NCBI GenBank assembly: GCA_963601575.1
Contig: CAVCFO010000001.1
Span: 124,001 to 188,000 of the forward strand
Length of the DNA stretch: 64,000 nt
From: CAG-238 sp963601575
GTDB lineage: Bacteria > Bacillota > Clostridia > Peptostreptococcales > Anaerovoracaceae
Direction of reading: 5' to 3'
The notes under the pieces are model-generated. The model saw only the letters and a program-made list of their open reading frames with translations, made no database searches and was not told the origin of the DNA. Both the position numbers and the translations under genes were made by a program. Shown one piece after another: positions 35,592-44,607 of the stretch. Each line of letters begins with the position of its first letter. The stretch's first letter is position 1.

Positions 35592-36920
35592 CTAATCTCT
35601 GAGTCTCTGGGAGCTGCTACTGCTGCTCTCAGAGCTTGACGCATTGCCCGTGGAAGCCTGGAGCTTTACGTCATATTTGATGATATCTCCGTTACGAACG
35701 ATGGTGAACGTAACGGTATCTCCAACCTGGTGGCTCTGGATCTCTTTGAGGAGAACCGCTGAACTTGTAATTTTCGTATCATCTATGTAATATACCAGGT
35801 CGCCCGCCTGAAGGCCTGCCTTCCTCGCACTGCTTCCGGTAACTTCTTTGATATATACGCCTGTAAGGTCAACGCCATATTGCATTGCAGTCGTTGCGTC
35901 GGTCAAATCTACGATCGTGATCCCCGCAACAGGTCTTCCCGTGACATAACCATTCTCTATAAGCGATTTTGCAACCGAAAGAACCGTATCGGAAGGGATT
36001 GCAAATCCAAGGCCTTCGACATCGGAGCCCGATGACTTGGCTACAACCAGGCCGATAAGGTTACCGTACTGGTCGAAGAGCCCGCCGCCGGAGTTGCCCG
36101 GGTTGATAGAAGCACTGGTCTGTATCAGGCTCATGCTCTTTCCGTCAATTGTGATCTCACGCTCAAGAGCGCTGATTATGCCTTCGGTAGCTGTTCCCGA
36201 AAGAGTCCCCAGAGGGTTACCGATTGCAACGGCAAGGTCGCCTACCGAAACTGAGGACATTTCCCCGAAGCTTACAGGGGTAAGCCCCGTCTTGTTTACT
36301 TTGATTACCGCAACGTCTGTTTGTGAGTCCGTCGCTACCAGCGAAGCATCGAGCTCTGTACCATCGTAGAGAGTTACCTTTATGCTGGAAGCTCCCGAGA
36401 TAACATGGTTGTTCGTAATTATATATCCGTCTTCGCTGTAAATTACGCCGCTGCCTGCGCCCTGAGTTACATATTGCCCGAGCCAGCTATCTGTGGAAAC
36501 TGATTCTGTCTCGATGGCAACTACGGAATTTGCATTCCTTGCGATGATCTCCTGAATGGAAAGCTCGCTGCCGGTTGCCTGCGCGAGGCTGACATTGGTG
36601 GCATTGATTGTTTTGGTCGCAGAAGATGTGCCGAAGACATTTGCTGCGATGGCAAATATTCCGGCTCCAAGGCAGCTGGAAATCACAATTGCGATCACCA
36701 GCACCAGAGCGAAGGCTTTTCTGGTAACATACTTCGGTTCCTTTTGTTCCTTGTGTTTTTTCTTATGTGCAGAGGCCTTCGGTGGCTCGGCATTATCCGT
36801 ATATTCGCCGGCTTCGAAATTCACGGACTGACCGTAGCTTTCGTCTTTCTTAATTTCATCGTGATTTTCGTCTGCTTCGAATCCATTGAAATTTTCGTTT
36901 CTGTCAAATTCGTTATCCAT
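35592..36920 (-). CDS. htrA: HtrA/DegP-like membrane-anchored serine protease
   Basis: Protein of 442 residues. A charged cytoplasmic N-terminus (1-68) precedes a membrane helix (about 69-92). The trypsin-like domain has the triad His in TNNHVI, Asp in TDVAVI and Ser in NPGNSGGGLF. One PDZ domain (about 330-415) and a Ser-rich tail follow. It acts in quality control of exported proteins outside the membrane. AGGAGG precedes the ATG. Monocistronic and divergent from the phosphohexomutase gene. Confidence 0.95.
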   Translation of the reverse strand: MDNEFDRNENFNGFEADENHDEIKKDESYGQSVNFEAGEYTDNAEPPKASAHKKKHKEQKEPKYVTRKAFALVLVIAIVISSCLGAGIFAIAANVFGTSSATKTINATNVSLAQATGSELSIQEIIARNANSVVAIETESVSTDSWLGQYVTQGAGSGVIYSEDGYIITNNHVISGASSIKVTLYDGTELDASLVATDSQTDVAVIKVNKTGLTPVSFGEMSSVSVGDLAVAIGNPLGTLSGTATEGIISALEREITIDGKSMSLIQTSASINPGNSGGGLFDQYGNLIGLVVAKSSGSDVEGLGFAIPSDTVLSVAKSLIENGYVTGRPVAGITIVDLTDATTAMQYGVDLTGVYIKEVTGSSARKAGLQAGDLVYYIDDTKITSSAVLLKEIQSHQVGDTVTFTIVRNGDIIKYDVKLQASTGNASSSESSSSSSQRLRD

Positions 36921-37056
36921 AATAAGACCTCCTTGTCTCTATTTCCGATTTACAAGCAAATTATAATAATCTTTTGTGTAATTCCTGTGTAAAAATAATG
37001 TGAAATATGATAAAATAAAATATTATTGCAGAGAAGAGAATGTGGATATAAATATT

Positions 37057-38724
37057 ATGGAAAAAGCCTATAGAGAATATATGAGGTGGTGCAAAGAGAA
37101 TCTGCCAAAAGAGCTTTCGGAGCAGCTTCGCGCCATAGACGGAAACGACGAAGAAATATATAGCAGATTCTGCAAGGATATTGCATTCGGAACCTCCGGA
37201 CTGAGAGAAAAGATGGGAGCCGGCACAAACCGCATCAATTCGATTACGATTCGAAAGGCGAGCATCGCAATCAGCAAATATTTGAACGAAAAATATGAAA
37301 GGCCGTCACTCGTGATCGGTTATGATACGAGAAATAACTCGGAGGAATATGCAAGGATCGCAGCTGAGGCGTTTTCGGAAAACGGCGTGGACATCTATCT
37401 ATTCGAAGAACCGACTCCGGTGCCCGCAGTCTCGTTTGCGGTGAGAGAAATGAAGCTCTCAGGCGGCATCATGATCACGGCAAGCCACAATACCAGAGAA
37501 TACAACGGCTACAAGGTCTATGACCATTATGGAAATCAGATTGATGACAGGAAGGCGAAGATAATAGAAGAATATATGCATATCTCTGATCCGTTTTCCC
37601 GGGGAGGAACGGGCAAAAAAGGAGAAATCCATAGAGTCTCGGAGGAAATAAAGGAAAGATATCTAGAGGCGCTGGACGAAAATACGAAAAAGCTTCGCGA
37701 GGATGAAAAGGTGCGGCGCGCCCTCGGAGAGCTCAAGATTTGCTATACGCCGCTGAACGGGACCGGGATGAACTATGTGCCGCGGCAGCTTGCGAAGATA
37801 GGGATGAGGCCGGAGAACATAATCATAGTGGAAAGCCAGGCGGAGCCGGATGGGGATTTTGCGACCTGCCCTGCGCCCAACCCGGAATACGAGGCGGCGT
37901 TTTCTGAGGCGCTGGCGCTCTGCGGGGCGCAGGGCGCAAAGCCAGCACTCATCCTTGCAACGGATCCGGACAGCGACAGGCTCGGAGTGATGGCTTTGCG
38001 AGTTTCCGGAAAGAGCGAATATGTCAAGCTTTCCGGAAACCAGGTCGGCGAAATCCTGCTTGATTATGTTTGCCGGCACGCGGAGCCGGGCAGAAACTAT
38101 GTAGCATTCAAGAGCCATGTGAGCTCGCCTCTTGCCGAGGACATCGCGCGCGAATATGGCATCAAATTGCGGAATGTATTTACGGGATTTAAGAATATCG
38201 CATTTGAGATGCAGCATCTTGCGGATAACCCGCAGGAGGGGGAATTCCTTTTCGGATTTGAGGAGAGCCTCGGATACCTGTATGGCGATTATACCAGAGA
38301 TAAGGACGGAGTAATGGCATCGCAGCTTGTATGCCTTGCGGCAGCGGAGCTTGCGGCAGAGGGCAGAAGCCTGATAGATAAGCTTTCGCAGCTATACGAA
38401 AAGTACGGCTATATATATACGGAAACCTTCGGAGTCGAGTTTGAGCGCGAGGCTGACCGAAGGAAAGCAGAGAGCATAATGCAAGGATTCTTTGCAGGAA
38501 AGTTTAGGACAGGCGATACGCTAAGAGAGTACTGCTACCGCGAAAAGAAGCTCTACAGGGCGGATTTCGCCGGAGGGCACCGGCTGCTCGTGCGGCCCTC
38601 CGGAACGGAGCCCAAGCTAAAGCTCTATGTGTTTGCAAGAGGCTCCGAGCGCAGATGCGCGGAGCGCAGCTGCGCGCAAATCCGCCGCCTGGCGGAGGCC
38701 TACATAGGCGCGCAGCAGGGCTAG
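37057..38724 (+). CDS. pgcA: Phospho-sugar mutase (phosphoglucomutase/phosphomannomutase)
   Basis: Protein of about 555 residues. The catalytic phosphoserine loop is TASHNTREYNGYKVY near residue 143, the metal-binding DPDSDRLGV near 300, the sugar-binding GFEESLGYL near 410, and the phosphate-binding RPSGTEPKLKLY near 525. It interconverts hexose 6- and 1-phosphates for wall and glycan precursors. The start is uncertain: no strong ribosome binding site precedes 37057, and an in-frame GTG at 37042 or ATG at 37000 is possible. The 3' end is GC-rich. Hsp33 follows 21 bp later. Confidence 0.9.
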   Translation: MEKAYREYMRWCKENLPKELSEQLRAIDGNDEEIYSRFCKDIAFGTSGLREKMGAGTNRINSITIRKASIAISKYLNEKYERPSLVIGYDTRNNSEEYARIAAEAFSENGVDIYLFEEPTPVPAVSFAVREMKLSGGIMITASHNTREYNGYKVYDHYGNQIDDRKAKIIEEYMHISDPFSRGGTGKKGEIHRVSEEIKERYLEALDENTKKLREDEKVRRALGELKICYTPLNGTGMNYVPRQLAKIGMRPENIIIVESQAEPDGDFATCPAPNPEYEAAFSEALALCGAQGAKPALILATDPDSDRLGVMALRVSGKSEYVKLSGNQVGEILLDYVCRHAEPGRNYVAFKSHVSSPLAEDIAREYGIKLRNVFTGFKNIAFEMQHLADNPQEGEFLFGFEESLGYLYGDYTRDKDGVMASQLVCLAAAELAAEGRSLIDKLSQLYEKYGYIYTETFGVEFEREADRRKAESIMQGFFAGKFRTGDTLREYCYREKKLYRADFAGGHRLLVRPSGTEPKLKLYVFARGSERRCAERSCAQIRRLAEAYIGAQQG

Positions 38725-38745
38725 AAAACTAAAGGAGGAAACTAT

Positions 38746-39663
38746 ATGAGCAAGGTAATTACAGGAATAGACAGGAGCGGTTCCTTCAGAGTTTATTTGA
38801 CCATATCAACAGATATGGTGGAAACCGCAAGAAGAATTCACGATACGACACCGCTTGCGACAGCAGGACTTGGCAGAGTCCTGACAGGAGCAGGCCTGAT
38901 GGGACTGATGCTCAAGAACGAGAGCGACAAGCTGACTGTGCTTTTCAAGGGCGACGGCCCCGCGAAGCAGATCCTGGCAACAGCAACGGCATCGGGAGAT
39001 GTCAAGGGATATATCGCAAATCCTGATGTAGACCTTCCGCTGAGCCCGGAGGGAAAGCTTGATGTCGGCGGCTCCCTTGGAATCGGCGAGCTTACGGTAA
39101 TCAAGGACCTTGGCCTCAGGGAGCCTTATGTGGGAACCATTGCACTGGTTGACGGCGAAATCGCAGACGACCTGACAGCCTACTATTTCATCTCAGAACA
39201 ACAGAACACCGCAATTTCGCTCGGCGTAAAGATAGATGTGGACTGCACCGTAAAGGCGGCGGGCGGCATGATAATTCAGATGCTGCCGGATGCAAAGGAA
39301 GAATCCATCGACGCCCTTGAAGAGATGATTTCGGAGCTTCCGCCAATCACCGCCATAGCAGAAGAGGCGGTCTCACAGAATAGCGGAAAATCCGAAGAAG
39401 GAATTTTGCAGGCCATGCTCGACCGGATTTTTGGACAAATGCCGGAGGATTTCCGCGTCGAGACACTCGAATATAGGCAGATGCGCTGGAACTGCGATTG
39501 CAGCCGGCAGCGCCTCAAGCAGGTTCTTATGACCATCGGAGAGGATGATCTAAAAGAGATAATCCAGGAGGACGGCGAGGCCGAAATGGTCTGCCAGTTC
39601 TGCTGCAAGAAATATCATTTTAATAAGGAAGAGCTTGAAAGAATATTGGAGGCAATAAAATGA
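38746..39663 (+). CDS. hslO: Redox-regulated chaperone Hsp33
   Basis: Protein of 305 residues, a holdase switched on by oxidation. The C-terminal zinc centre is intact: WNCDCSRQR near 245-253 and CQFCCKKYHF near 283-292, the CxC plus CxxC pattern with one additional Cys. The N-terminal domain is typical (FRVYLTISTDMVETARRIH). AAAGGAGG precedes the ATG. It overlaps ddl by 4 bp (ATGA), so the two are translationally coupled. Confidence 0.95.
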   Translation: MSKVITGIDRSGSFRVYLTISTDMVETARRIHDTTPLATAGLGRVLTGAGLMGLMLKNESDKLTVLFKGDGPAKQILATATASGDVKGYIANPDVDLPLSPEGKLDVGGSLGIGELTVIKDLGLREPYVGTIALVDGEIADDLTAYYFISEQQNTAISLGVKIDVDCTVKAAGGMIIQMLPDAKEESIDALEEMISELPPITAIAEEAVSQNSGKSEEGILQAMLDRIFGQMPEDFRVETLEYRQMRWNCDCSRQRLKQVLMTIGEDDLKEIIQEDGEAEMVCQFCCKKYHFNKEELERILEAIK

Positions 39664-40706
39664 AGGTGAAAAACAAAACAAGACTTGGCATAATTTTCGG
39701 CGGAAAATCCGGGGAGCACGAGGTTTCGCTCCTGTCGGCAGCATCCGTAATCCGTGCTGTGAACAAAGAAAAATACGAGCTCGTATTTATAGGAATAACA
39801 AAGGACGGACAGTGGAGACTTTTCGACGGCAGCGAAGATGAGATAGAGAACGGAAGCTGGGAAAAGACCGCAACTCCTTTCAACCCGGGAAGCATAAAGG
39901 AAGCAATCGATTTCGCGCTTCCGATCGTGCACGGCCCGTACTGCGAAGACGGAAAGCTCCAGGGATTTTTCGAGACTATGGATATCCCATACGGAGGCTG
40001 CGGAGTTCTTGCATCATCGGTTGCCATGGATAAGCTCCTCGCAAAGGACGTCTTTGCGAAAAACGGCCTGCCAATATGCAAACATATTGCAATCTTCCGC
40101 GCAGATTACNNNNNNNNNNNNNNNNNNNNNNNNNNNNNNNNNNNNNNNNNNNNNNNNNNNNNNNNNNNNNNNNNNNNNNNNNNNNNNNNNNNNNNNNNNN
40201 NNNNNNNNNNNNNNNNNNNNNNNNNNNNNNNNNNNNNNNNNNNNNNNNNNNNNNNNNNNNNNNNNNNNNNNNNNNNNNNNNNNNNNNNNNNNNNNNNNNN
40301 NNNNNNNNNNNNNNNNNNNNNNNNNNNNNNNNNNNNNNNNNNNNNNNNNNNNNNNNNNNNNNNNNNNNNNNNNNNNNNNNNNNNNNNNNNNNNNNNNNNN
40401 NNNNNNNNNNNNNNNNNNNNNNNNNNNNNNNNNNNNNNNNNNNNNNNNNNNNNNNNNNNNNNNNNNNNNNNNNNNNNNNNNNNGGCCTACTCGGCCATCG
40501 ACGGAGAGGGCTTTGCGCGTGTCGACTTTTTCATCGACAAGAATACGAACAAAATATATTTGAACGAAATAAATACGATCCCGGGCTTCACGAAATTCAG
40601 CATGTTCCCGCTCCTGTGGGAGGAAGCCGGTGTAAAATATCAAGATACAATCGAAAGGATTATCAGACTTGGATATGAAAGATATAACGCTAAGAATAGT
40701 AGGTAA
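39660..40706 (+). CDS. ddl: D-alanine-D-alanine ligase, middle unsequenced
   Basis: Ligase for the peptidoglycan terminal dipeptide. The N-terminal GGKSGEHEVSLLSAASV and HGPYCEDGKLQGFFE are visible, as is the C-terminal ATP-grasp part FARVDFFIDKNTNKIYLNEINTIPGFTKFSMFP. Residues about 151-275 fall in a run of N (40110-40483). The frame is the same on both sides and the total of 348 residues fits Ddl, which suggests that the gap length is about right. It lies between hslO and a DUF1934 gene. Confidence 0.92.
   Translation: MKVKNKTRLGIIFGGKSGEHEVSLLSAASVIRAVNKEKYELVFIGITKDGQWRLFDGSEDEIENGSWEKTATPFNPGSIKEAIDFALPIVHGPYCEDGKLQGFFETMDIPYGGCGVLASSVAMDKLLAKDVFAKNGLPICKHIAIFRADYXXXXXXXXXXXXXXXXXXXXXXXXXXXXXXXXXXXXXXXXXXXXXXXXXXXXXXXXXXXXXXXXXXXXXXXXXXXXXXXXXXXXXXXXXXXXXXXXXXXXXXXXXXXXXXXXXXXXXXXXXXXXXAYSAIDGEGFARVDFFIDKNTNKIYLNEINTIPGFTKFSMFPLLWEEAGVKYQDTIERIIRLGYERYNAKNSR
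40110..40483. other. Assembly gap of 374 N
   Basis: An unbroken run of N within ddl. Frame and expected protein length are preserved across it. Confidence 0.99.
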
Positions 40707-41097
40707 GCAATTTTTTGACGATAGAGAAGAAGAGCAAATGGAATTTGTGACCGAAGGGAAGCTATATTTTCGCGGCGGCGCGGCCTATGTGATCTACGAC
40801 GAGAGCGGAATCTCCGGAATGCCAATAGGAAAAACCATGCTCAAGGTTAAAGACAAAACGGTCAAGATGAAGCGGACGGGCGGCGAGACCCGCGCAGAGC
40901 TTTATTTCGAGAAGGGCAAGCGCTTCAGCAGTGCCTACGAAACGCCATTCGGCGAAATGGGGCTAGAGGTCCTCACAAACCTTGTAGAAAGCGAGCTCGA
41001 CGCGGAAACGGGCAGCGGCAAGATAAAGATAAATTACGACGTCAGCCTCGAGGGCATGGCGGAAGGCAAGAACCAGCTTACGATAGATATAATGTAA
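40669..41097 (+). CDS. DUF1934 family protein
   Basis: Protein of 142 residues, a small beta-barrel type related to YwiB of Bacillus: ITLRIVGKQFFDDREEEQMEFVTEGKLYFRGGAAYVIYDES, split around residues 6-46, with the closing INYDVSLEGMAEGKNQLTIDI. Function is unknown. A TTG start at 40669 has AAGGA at good spacing; the ATG two codons later is the alternative. It overlaps the end of ddl by 38 bp, so it belongs to the hslO-ddl operon. Confidence 0.85.
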   Translation: MDMKDITLRIVGKQFFDDREEEQMEFVTEGKLYFRGGAAYVIYDESGISGMPIGKTMLKVKDKTVKMKRTGGETRAELYFEKGKRFSSAYETPFGEMGLEVLTNLVESELDAETGSGKIKINYDVSLEGMAEGKNQLTIDIM

Positions 41098-41120
41098 AAA
41101 AGAAAGAAGAGGTGACGAAA

Positions 41121-42632
41121 ATGAACAAAGCAGGTTTTGATGCGGAAAAATATATCGAGGAACAATCAAGGCATATCTTAGAAAGAATAAAAGCGGGAAA
41201 CAGTGAGAGGCTGTATCTGGAATTCGGCGGCAAGCTTGTCCACGACAAGCACGCAATGCGGGTACTCCCGGGCTTTGACGAAAATGCGAAGATCAAGCTC
41301 CTCGAGAAGATGAAGGATAAGGCAGAGATCATAATTTGCATCTACTCCGGAGACATCATCAACAGCAAGACCAGGCAGGACTTCGGGATCACATACGACC
41401 TTGAGGTGCTGCGTCTCATAGATATTTTCCGGCACCATGACCTCAAGATCAACAGCGTTGTTGTGACAAGATACGAGGACGCACCGGCCGTGAACATGTT
41501 CATCAATAAGCTTGAGCGACGCGATATCAAGACCTACAAGCATTTTTATACAAAAGGTTATCCGACCGATGTTGAGACTATCGTAAGTGAAGAGGGATAC
41601 GGCGCAAATCCGTACATAGAGGTCACCAAACCTCTCGTAGTCGTAACCGGCCCGGGCGGCGGAAGCGGCAAGCTCGCAACCTGCCTTTCCCAGCTCTATC
41701 ACGAATATAAACGCGGCACGAAGGTTCGCTATGCGAAATTCGAGACCTTCCCGATCTGGAATATTCCGCTGAAGCATCCTGTTAACATCGCCTACGAGGC
41801 GGCAACCGCAGACCTTCGCGATGTCAATATGATCGACTCCTATCACCTCGAGGCATATGGCAAGATGGCAGTAAATTATAACCGCGACCTTGAGGTCTTC
41901 CCGGTAGTAAAGCGAATTATCGAGAAAATCACCGGCGAGTCGGAATATCAATCCCCGACGGACATGGGAGTAAACCGCGTAGGCTTTTGCATCACGGACG
42001 ATGATGCAGTAAAGGAAGCCTCGATCCAGGAGATAATCCGCCGCTTCATAATAGCAAAATGCGACTACAAAAAAGGCAAGATAAGCGAGGCTGCGCTCGA
42101 GCGCTCCGAGCTTCTCATGAAAGAAGTGGGCGCCTGCGAGGAAGACCGAAAGGTCGTAATCCCCGCAAGAGAATATGCCGAGGAGAAGCGCAATCTCGAC
42201 AAGAAATATGTCAATGTGGTCGTCATGGCAATCGAAATGCCGGACGGAAGCATCGTTACGGGACGCAGCAGCCGCAGAATGGTTGCGGCGGGCGCCGCGC
42301 TTCTAAACGCTGTCAAGAAAATCGCAGGGATACCGGATGATTTATATGTTATCGCGCCGAATGTATTTAGCAATATCCAAAAGCTCAAGGGCGAAGTCCT
42401 GCACCACGACAGGACGAGCCTCAATGTAGAAGAAATCCTGACGGCTCTTTCCATTTCGGCAGAGACAAACTCCTGCGCAGACAAGGCTGTCAAGATGCTG
42501 GAGAAGCTCAACGGGTGCAGGGCGCATTGCACGGCGATCCTAAGCGAAAGAGACGAGCAGACCCTCAGAAATATGGGCATCGACGTAACTTGCGACCCAG
42601 AATATTTGACTACCAATCTGTACTTCGCATAG
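41121..42632 (+). CDS. DUF1846 family protein
   Basis: Protein of 503 residues that matches the DUF1846 family over its whole length (opening GFDAEKYIEEQSRHILERI, glycine-rich VVVTGPGGGSGKLATCLSQLYHE near 178-200, closing CDPEYLTTNLYF). The Gly-rich loop looks like a nucleotide-binding site. Structures are known for the family but the reaction is not firmly established. The ATG at 41121 follows GAGGTG. It is last in the operon before a 16-bp-stem terminator. Confidence 0.88.
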   Translation: MNKAGFDAEKYIEEQSRHILERIKAGNSERLYLEFGGKLVHDKHAMRVLPGFDENAKIKLLEKMKDKAEIIICIYSGDIINSKTRQDFGITYDLEVLRLIDIFRHHDLKINSVVVTRYEDAPAVNMFINKLERRDIKTYKHFYTKGYPTDVETIVSEEGYGANPYIEVTKPLVVVTGPGGGSGKLATCLSQLYHEYKRGTKVRYAKFETFPIWNIPLKHPVNIAYEAATADLRDVNMIDSYHLEAYGKMAVNYNRDLEVFPVVKRIIEKITGESEYQSPTDMGVNRVGFCITDDDAVKEASIQEIIRRFIIAKCDYKKGKISEAALERSELLMKEVGACEEDRKVVIPAREYAEEKRNLDKKYVNVVVMAIEMPDGSIVTGRSSRRMVAAGAALLNAVKKIAGIPDDLYVIAPNVFSNIQKLKGEVLHHDRTSLNVEEILTALSISAETNSCADKAVKMLEKLNGCRAHCTAILSERDEQTLRNMGIDVTCDPEYLTTNLYFA

Positions 42633-42658
42633 AAATATAGAAAACAAGCAGAGAAAAA

Positions 42659-42698
42659 GAGACGCAAAGTGTAATCACTTACACTTTGCGTCTCTTTT
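42659..42698. terminator. Bidirectional terminator, 16-bp perfect stem
   Basis: GAGACGCAAAGTGTAA (42659-42674) pairs perfectly with 42679-42694 over a 4-base loop, followed by TTTT. A-rich sequence on the other side serves the opposite strand. The right arm covers the last codons of the Xre gene. Confidence 0.92.
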
Positions 42699-43083
42699 CA
42701 AGCTCGATCATATTTCGCTGCCTGATCCTATCGCCTTCCAGCAGCTTCTCCGAGTATTCCAGGAGCCTGCCCTTGCTGAATGGCGAGAGAGCTTTAAAAT
42801 TTTCCAAGAGCAGCTGGCAATTATCTCCGTTCATCTGCAGATAGGTTGCCTCGCTCAAAAATCTCTTAACATCGCTCTCGAAGAATAAGTCCATGCTGAT
42901 TTTGTAAAACTGCGCGATGACCCTGAGCGTTTGCGCGTCGGGAGTGCGGTTCCCAAGCTCATATTGCGCATAAGATGAGCGAGTCAGACCGATGAACTCC
43001 GCCAGCTGGTTTTGGTTGACGTTTTTGCTGGCTCTGAGAACCTTCAGGTTATAACCGAGCCGCTGAGGTGCAGAATAATTCAT
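42679..43083 (-). CDS. Xre-family helix-turn-helix regulator
   Basis: Protein of 134 residues. The HTH_3 domain occupies about residues 9-66 (NLKVLRASKNVNQNQLAEFIG, then SSYAQYELGNRTPDAQTLRVIAQFY). A helical C-terminal half follows with no recognised ligand domain. The ATG at 43083 follows TGGAGG; the longer frame is rejected. It is divergent from hbd across 287 bp that contain repeated TTGGCAA-like elements, so it may control hbd and itself. The target is inferred only from position. Confidence 0.85.
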   Translation of the reverse strand: MNYSAPQRLGYNLKVLRASKNVNQNQLAEFIGLTRSSYAQYELGNRTPDAQTLRVIAQFYKISMDLFFESDVKRFLSEATYLQMNGDNCQLLLENFKALSPFSKGRLLEYSEKLLEGDRIRQRNMIELEKRRKV

Positions 43084-43192
43084 GACTTTACCTCCATGAA
43101 AAATAATATAAAGACACTTTCTACTTATATGACGCGAAAAGCCGCAAATTTCTGACAATAATCCAAAAAATAAAGCCAGAATTACCGAAAAA

Positions 43193-43262
43193 TTGGCAAT
43201 TTCTTAACGCCTCACTCGGCCAAATCGCCAAGTATTGGAAAAAAAACAAAATTATTTGCCAA
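43193..43262. promoter_or_regulatory. Cluster of GCCAA elements between Xre regulator and hbd
   Basis: TTGGCAA at 43193-43199, then GGCCAAA near 43218, CGCCAAG near 43226 and TTGCCAA at 43256-43262. The repetition in both orientations suggests a binding region for the adjacent regulator. Weak evidence. Confidence 0.35.
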
Positions 43263-43268
43263 AAAAGC

Positions 43269-43326
43269 TTTGATTTTTGCTTTTTTGTGGTATAATCTTA
43301 ATAACGCAAGGTTAATTTTTTAACAA
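43269..43326 (+). promoter_or_regulatory. hbd promoter with Rex-type operator
   Basis: A -10 TATAAT at 43291-43296 has a -35-like TTTGAT at 43269-43274 (16-bp spacer). Just downstream, 43309-43326 reads AGGTTAATTTTTTAACAA, a close match to the clostridial Rex site TTGTTAANNNNTTAACAA. Its place after the start point fits repression. Confidence 0.7.
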
Positions 43327-43370
43327 AATATGATTTGATTAGCATTCAAACTTTACAAGGAGGCAATTTA

Positions 43371-44222
43371 ATGAAAAAGATTGGTGTATTAGGAACAGGT
43401 ACTATGGGCGCAGGAATCATTCAGGTTTTGGCGCAGAACGGCTACGAAGTAGTAGTCAGAGCGAGAAGAGAATCTTCCGTAGAGAAGGGACTTGCGACTG
43501 TTAAGAAGAACCTGGACAAAATGGTTGCAAAAGAGAAGATGACCGCAGAGCAGGCTGCGGAAGTTTTCGCAAGAATCCACGGCTCCACGGATATCAATAT
43601 TATCGCAGATGCTGACCTGGTAATCGAGGCGGCTACCGAGGATATGGAATCCAAGAAAGCCCTTTTTGCAGAACTCGATAAACTCTGCAAACCGGATACT
43701 ATCATCGCAACGAACACGTCTTCCCTTTCCATCACAGAGATCGCGGCGGCAACGGGAAGACCTGACAAGGTTATCGGAATGCACTTCTTCAATCCAGTCC
43801 CTGCAATGAAACTTGTCGAAATCATCAAGGGGCTGACTACATCCGAAGAAACAAAGGCTACGATCCTTGCACTGACCGAAAAGTTAGGCAAGACTCCTGT
43901 AGAAGTCGCTGAAGCTCCGGGATTCGTTGTAAACAGAATCCTCATTCCTATGATCAACGAGGGAATCGGAATCCTTGCCGACGGCGTTGCAGACGCAAAG
44001 GGCATCGATACAGCTATGAAGCTTGGTGCTAACCACCCGATGGGACCTCTGGAACTTGGCGACCTCATCGGACTGGATGTTGTACTTGCAATCATGGACG
44101 TATTGTATAGCGAATATGGCGATTCCAAATACAGAGCTCATGTTCTCCTCAGAAAGATGGTAAGAGCAGGCAAGCTCGGCAGAAAGACCGGCGTAGGCTT
44201 CTACGACTACACAAAGAAATAA
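43371..44222 (+). CDS. hbd: 3-hydroxybutyryl-CoA dehydrogenase
   Basis: Protein of 283 residues that reduces acetoacetyl-CoA to 3-hydroxybutyryl-CoA in butyrate formation. The Rossmann motif GVLGTGTMGAGIIQ lies at residues 5-18; further signatures are NTSSLSITEIAAAT near 116 and GMHFFNPVPAMKLVEII near 137-153, including the catalytic His. The ATG at 43371 follows AAGGAGG. It is monocistronic here; crotonase and acyl-CoA dehydrogenase genes are not adjacent. A Rex-type site suggests repression at low NADH. Confidence 0.95.
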   Translation: MKKIGVLGTGTMGAGIIQVLAQNGYEVVVRARRESSVEKGLATVKKNLDKMVAKEKMTAEQAAEVFARIHGSTDINIIADADLVIEAATEDMESKKALFAELDKLCKPDTIIATNTSSLSITEIAAATGRPDKVIGMHFFNPVPAMKLVEIIKGLTTSEETKATILALTEKLGKTPVEVAEAPGFVVNRILIPMINEGIGILADGVADAKGIDTAMKLGANHPMGPLELGDLIGLDVVLAIMDVLYSEYGDSKYRAHVLLRKMVRAGKLGRKTGVGFYDYTKK

Positions 44223-44248
44223 GACTCGCGCGCGCGTGATTCCAAAAG

Positions 44249-44281
44249 GGGCAGAGCCGAAAGGCTCTGCCCTATTCTTTT
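44249..44281 (+). terminator. Terminator after hbd
   Basis: GGGCAGAGCC (44249-44258), a GAAA tetraloop and GGCTCTGCCC (44263-44272), then TATTCTTTT. Confidence 0.92.
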
Positions 44282-44412
44282 GCCCTGAACCTGCCATACT
44301 TTGAACTGCTATACTAAGCTGAACTGCAAGCGTACTGCTATACTAAAAGCGGGCGGAGGAGTAATTCCAGGCGTTACTTGCATAAACACCCATATATAGA
44401 AATTTATATTAG

Positions 44413-44443
44413 TTGACAAATCGCCATGGGGGGGGGGTATGAT
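44413..44443 (+). promoter_or_regulatory. Promoter with a G10 tract in its spacer (candidate phase-variable switch)
   Basis: TTGACA at 44413-44418 and TATGAT at 44438-44443 are separated by 19 bp, of which the last ten (44428-44437) are all G. Slippage of the tract would change the spacer around the optimum of 17 bp and thereby promoter strength. The next gene is a large secreted protein, with a leader of about 155 bases. Apart from a GC-rich leader I see no known RNA element between the promoter and the gene. Confidence 0.75.
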
Positions 44444-44607
44444 AAGTATATGAAATTTGCGCCGCCTAGCCTTGCAATATCAACTTTTTCCGGCCGATGC
44501 GCAGCTCGCGCCCGCCCGCAAAAGGTAGACACGCATCTCCCGGAAGTAAACACGAGGGGGAAAACGGCGCAAGTATCAAGATGGATTATTTTATAAGGAG
44601 GAAGGAT

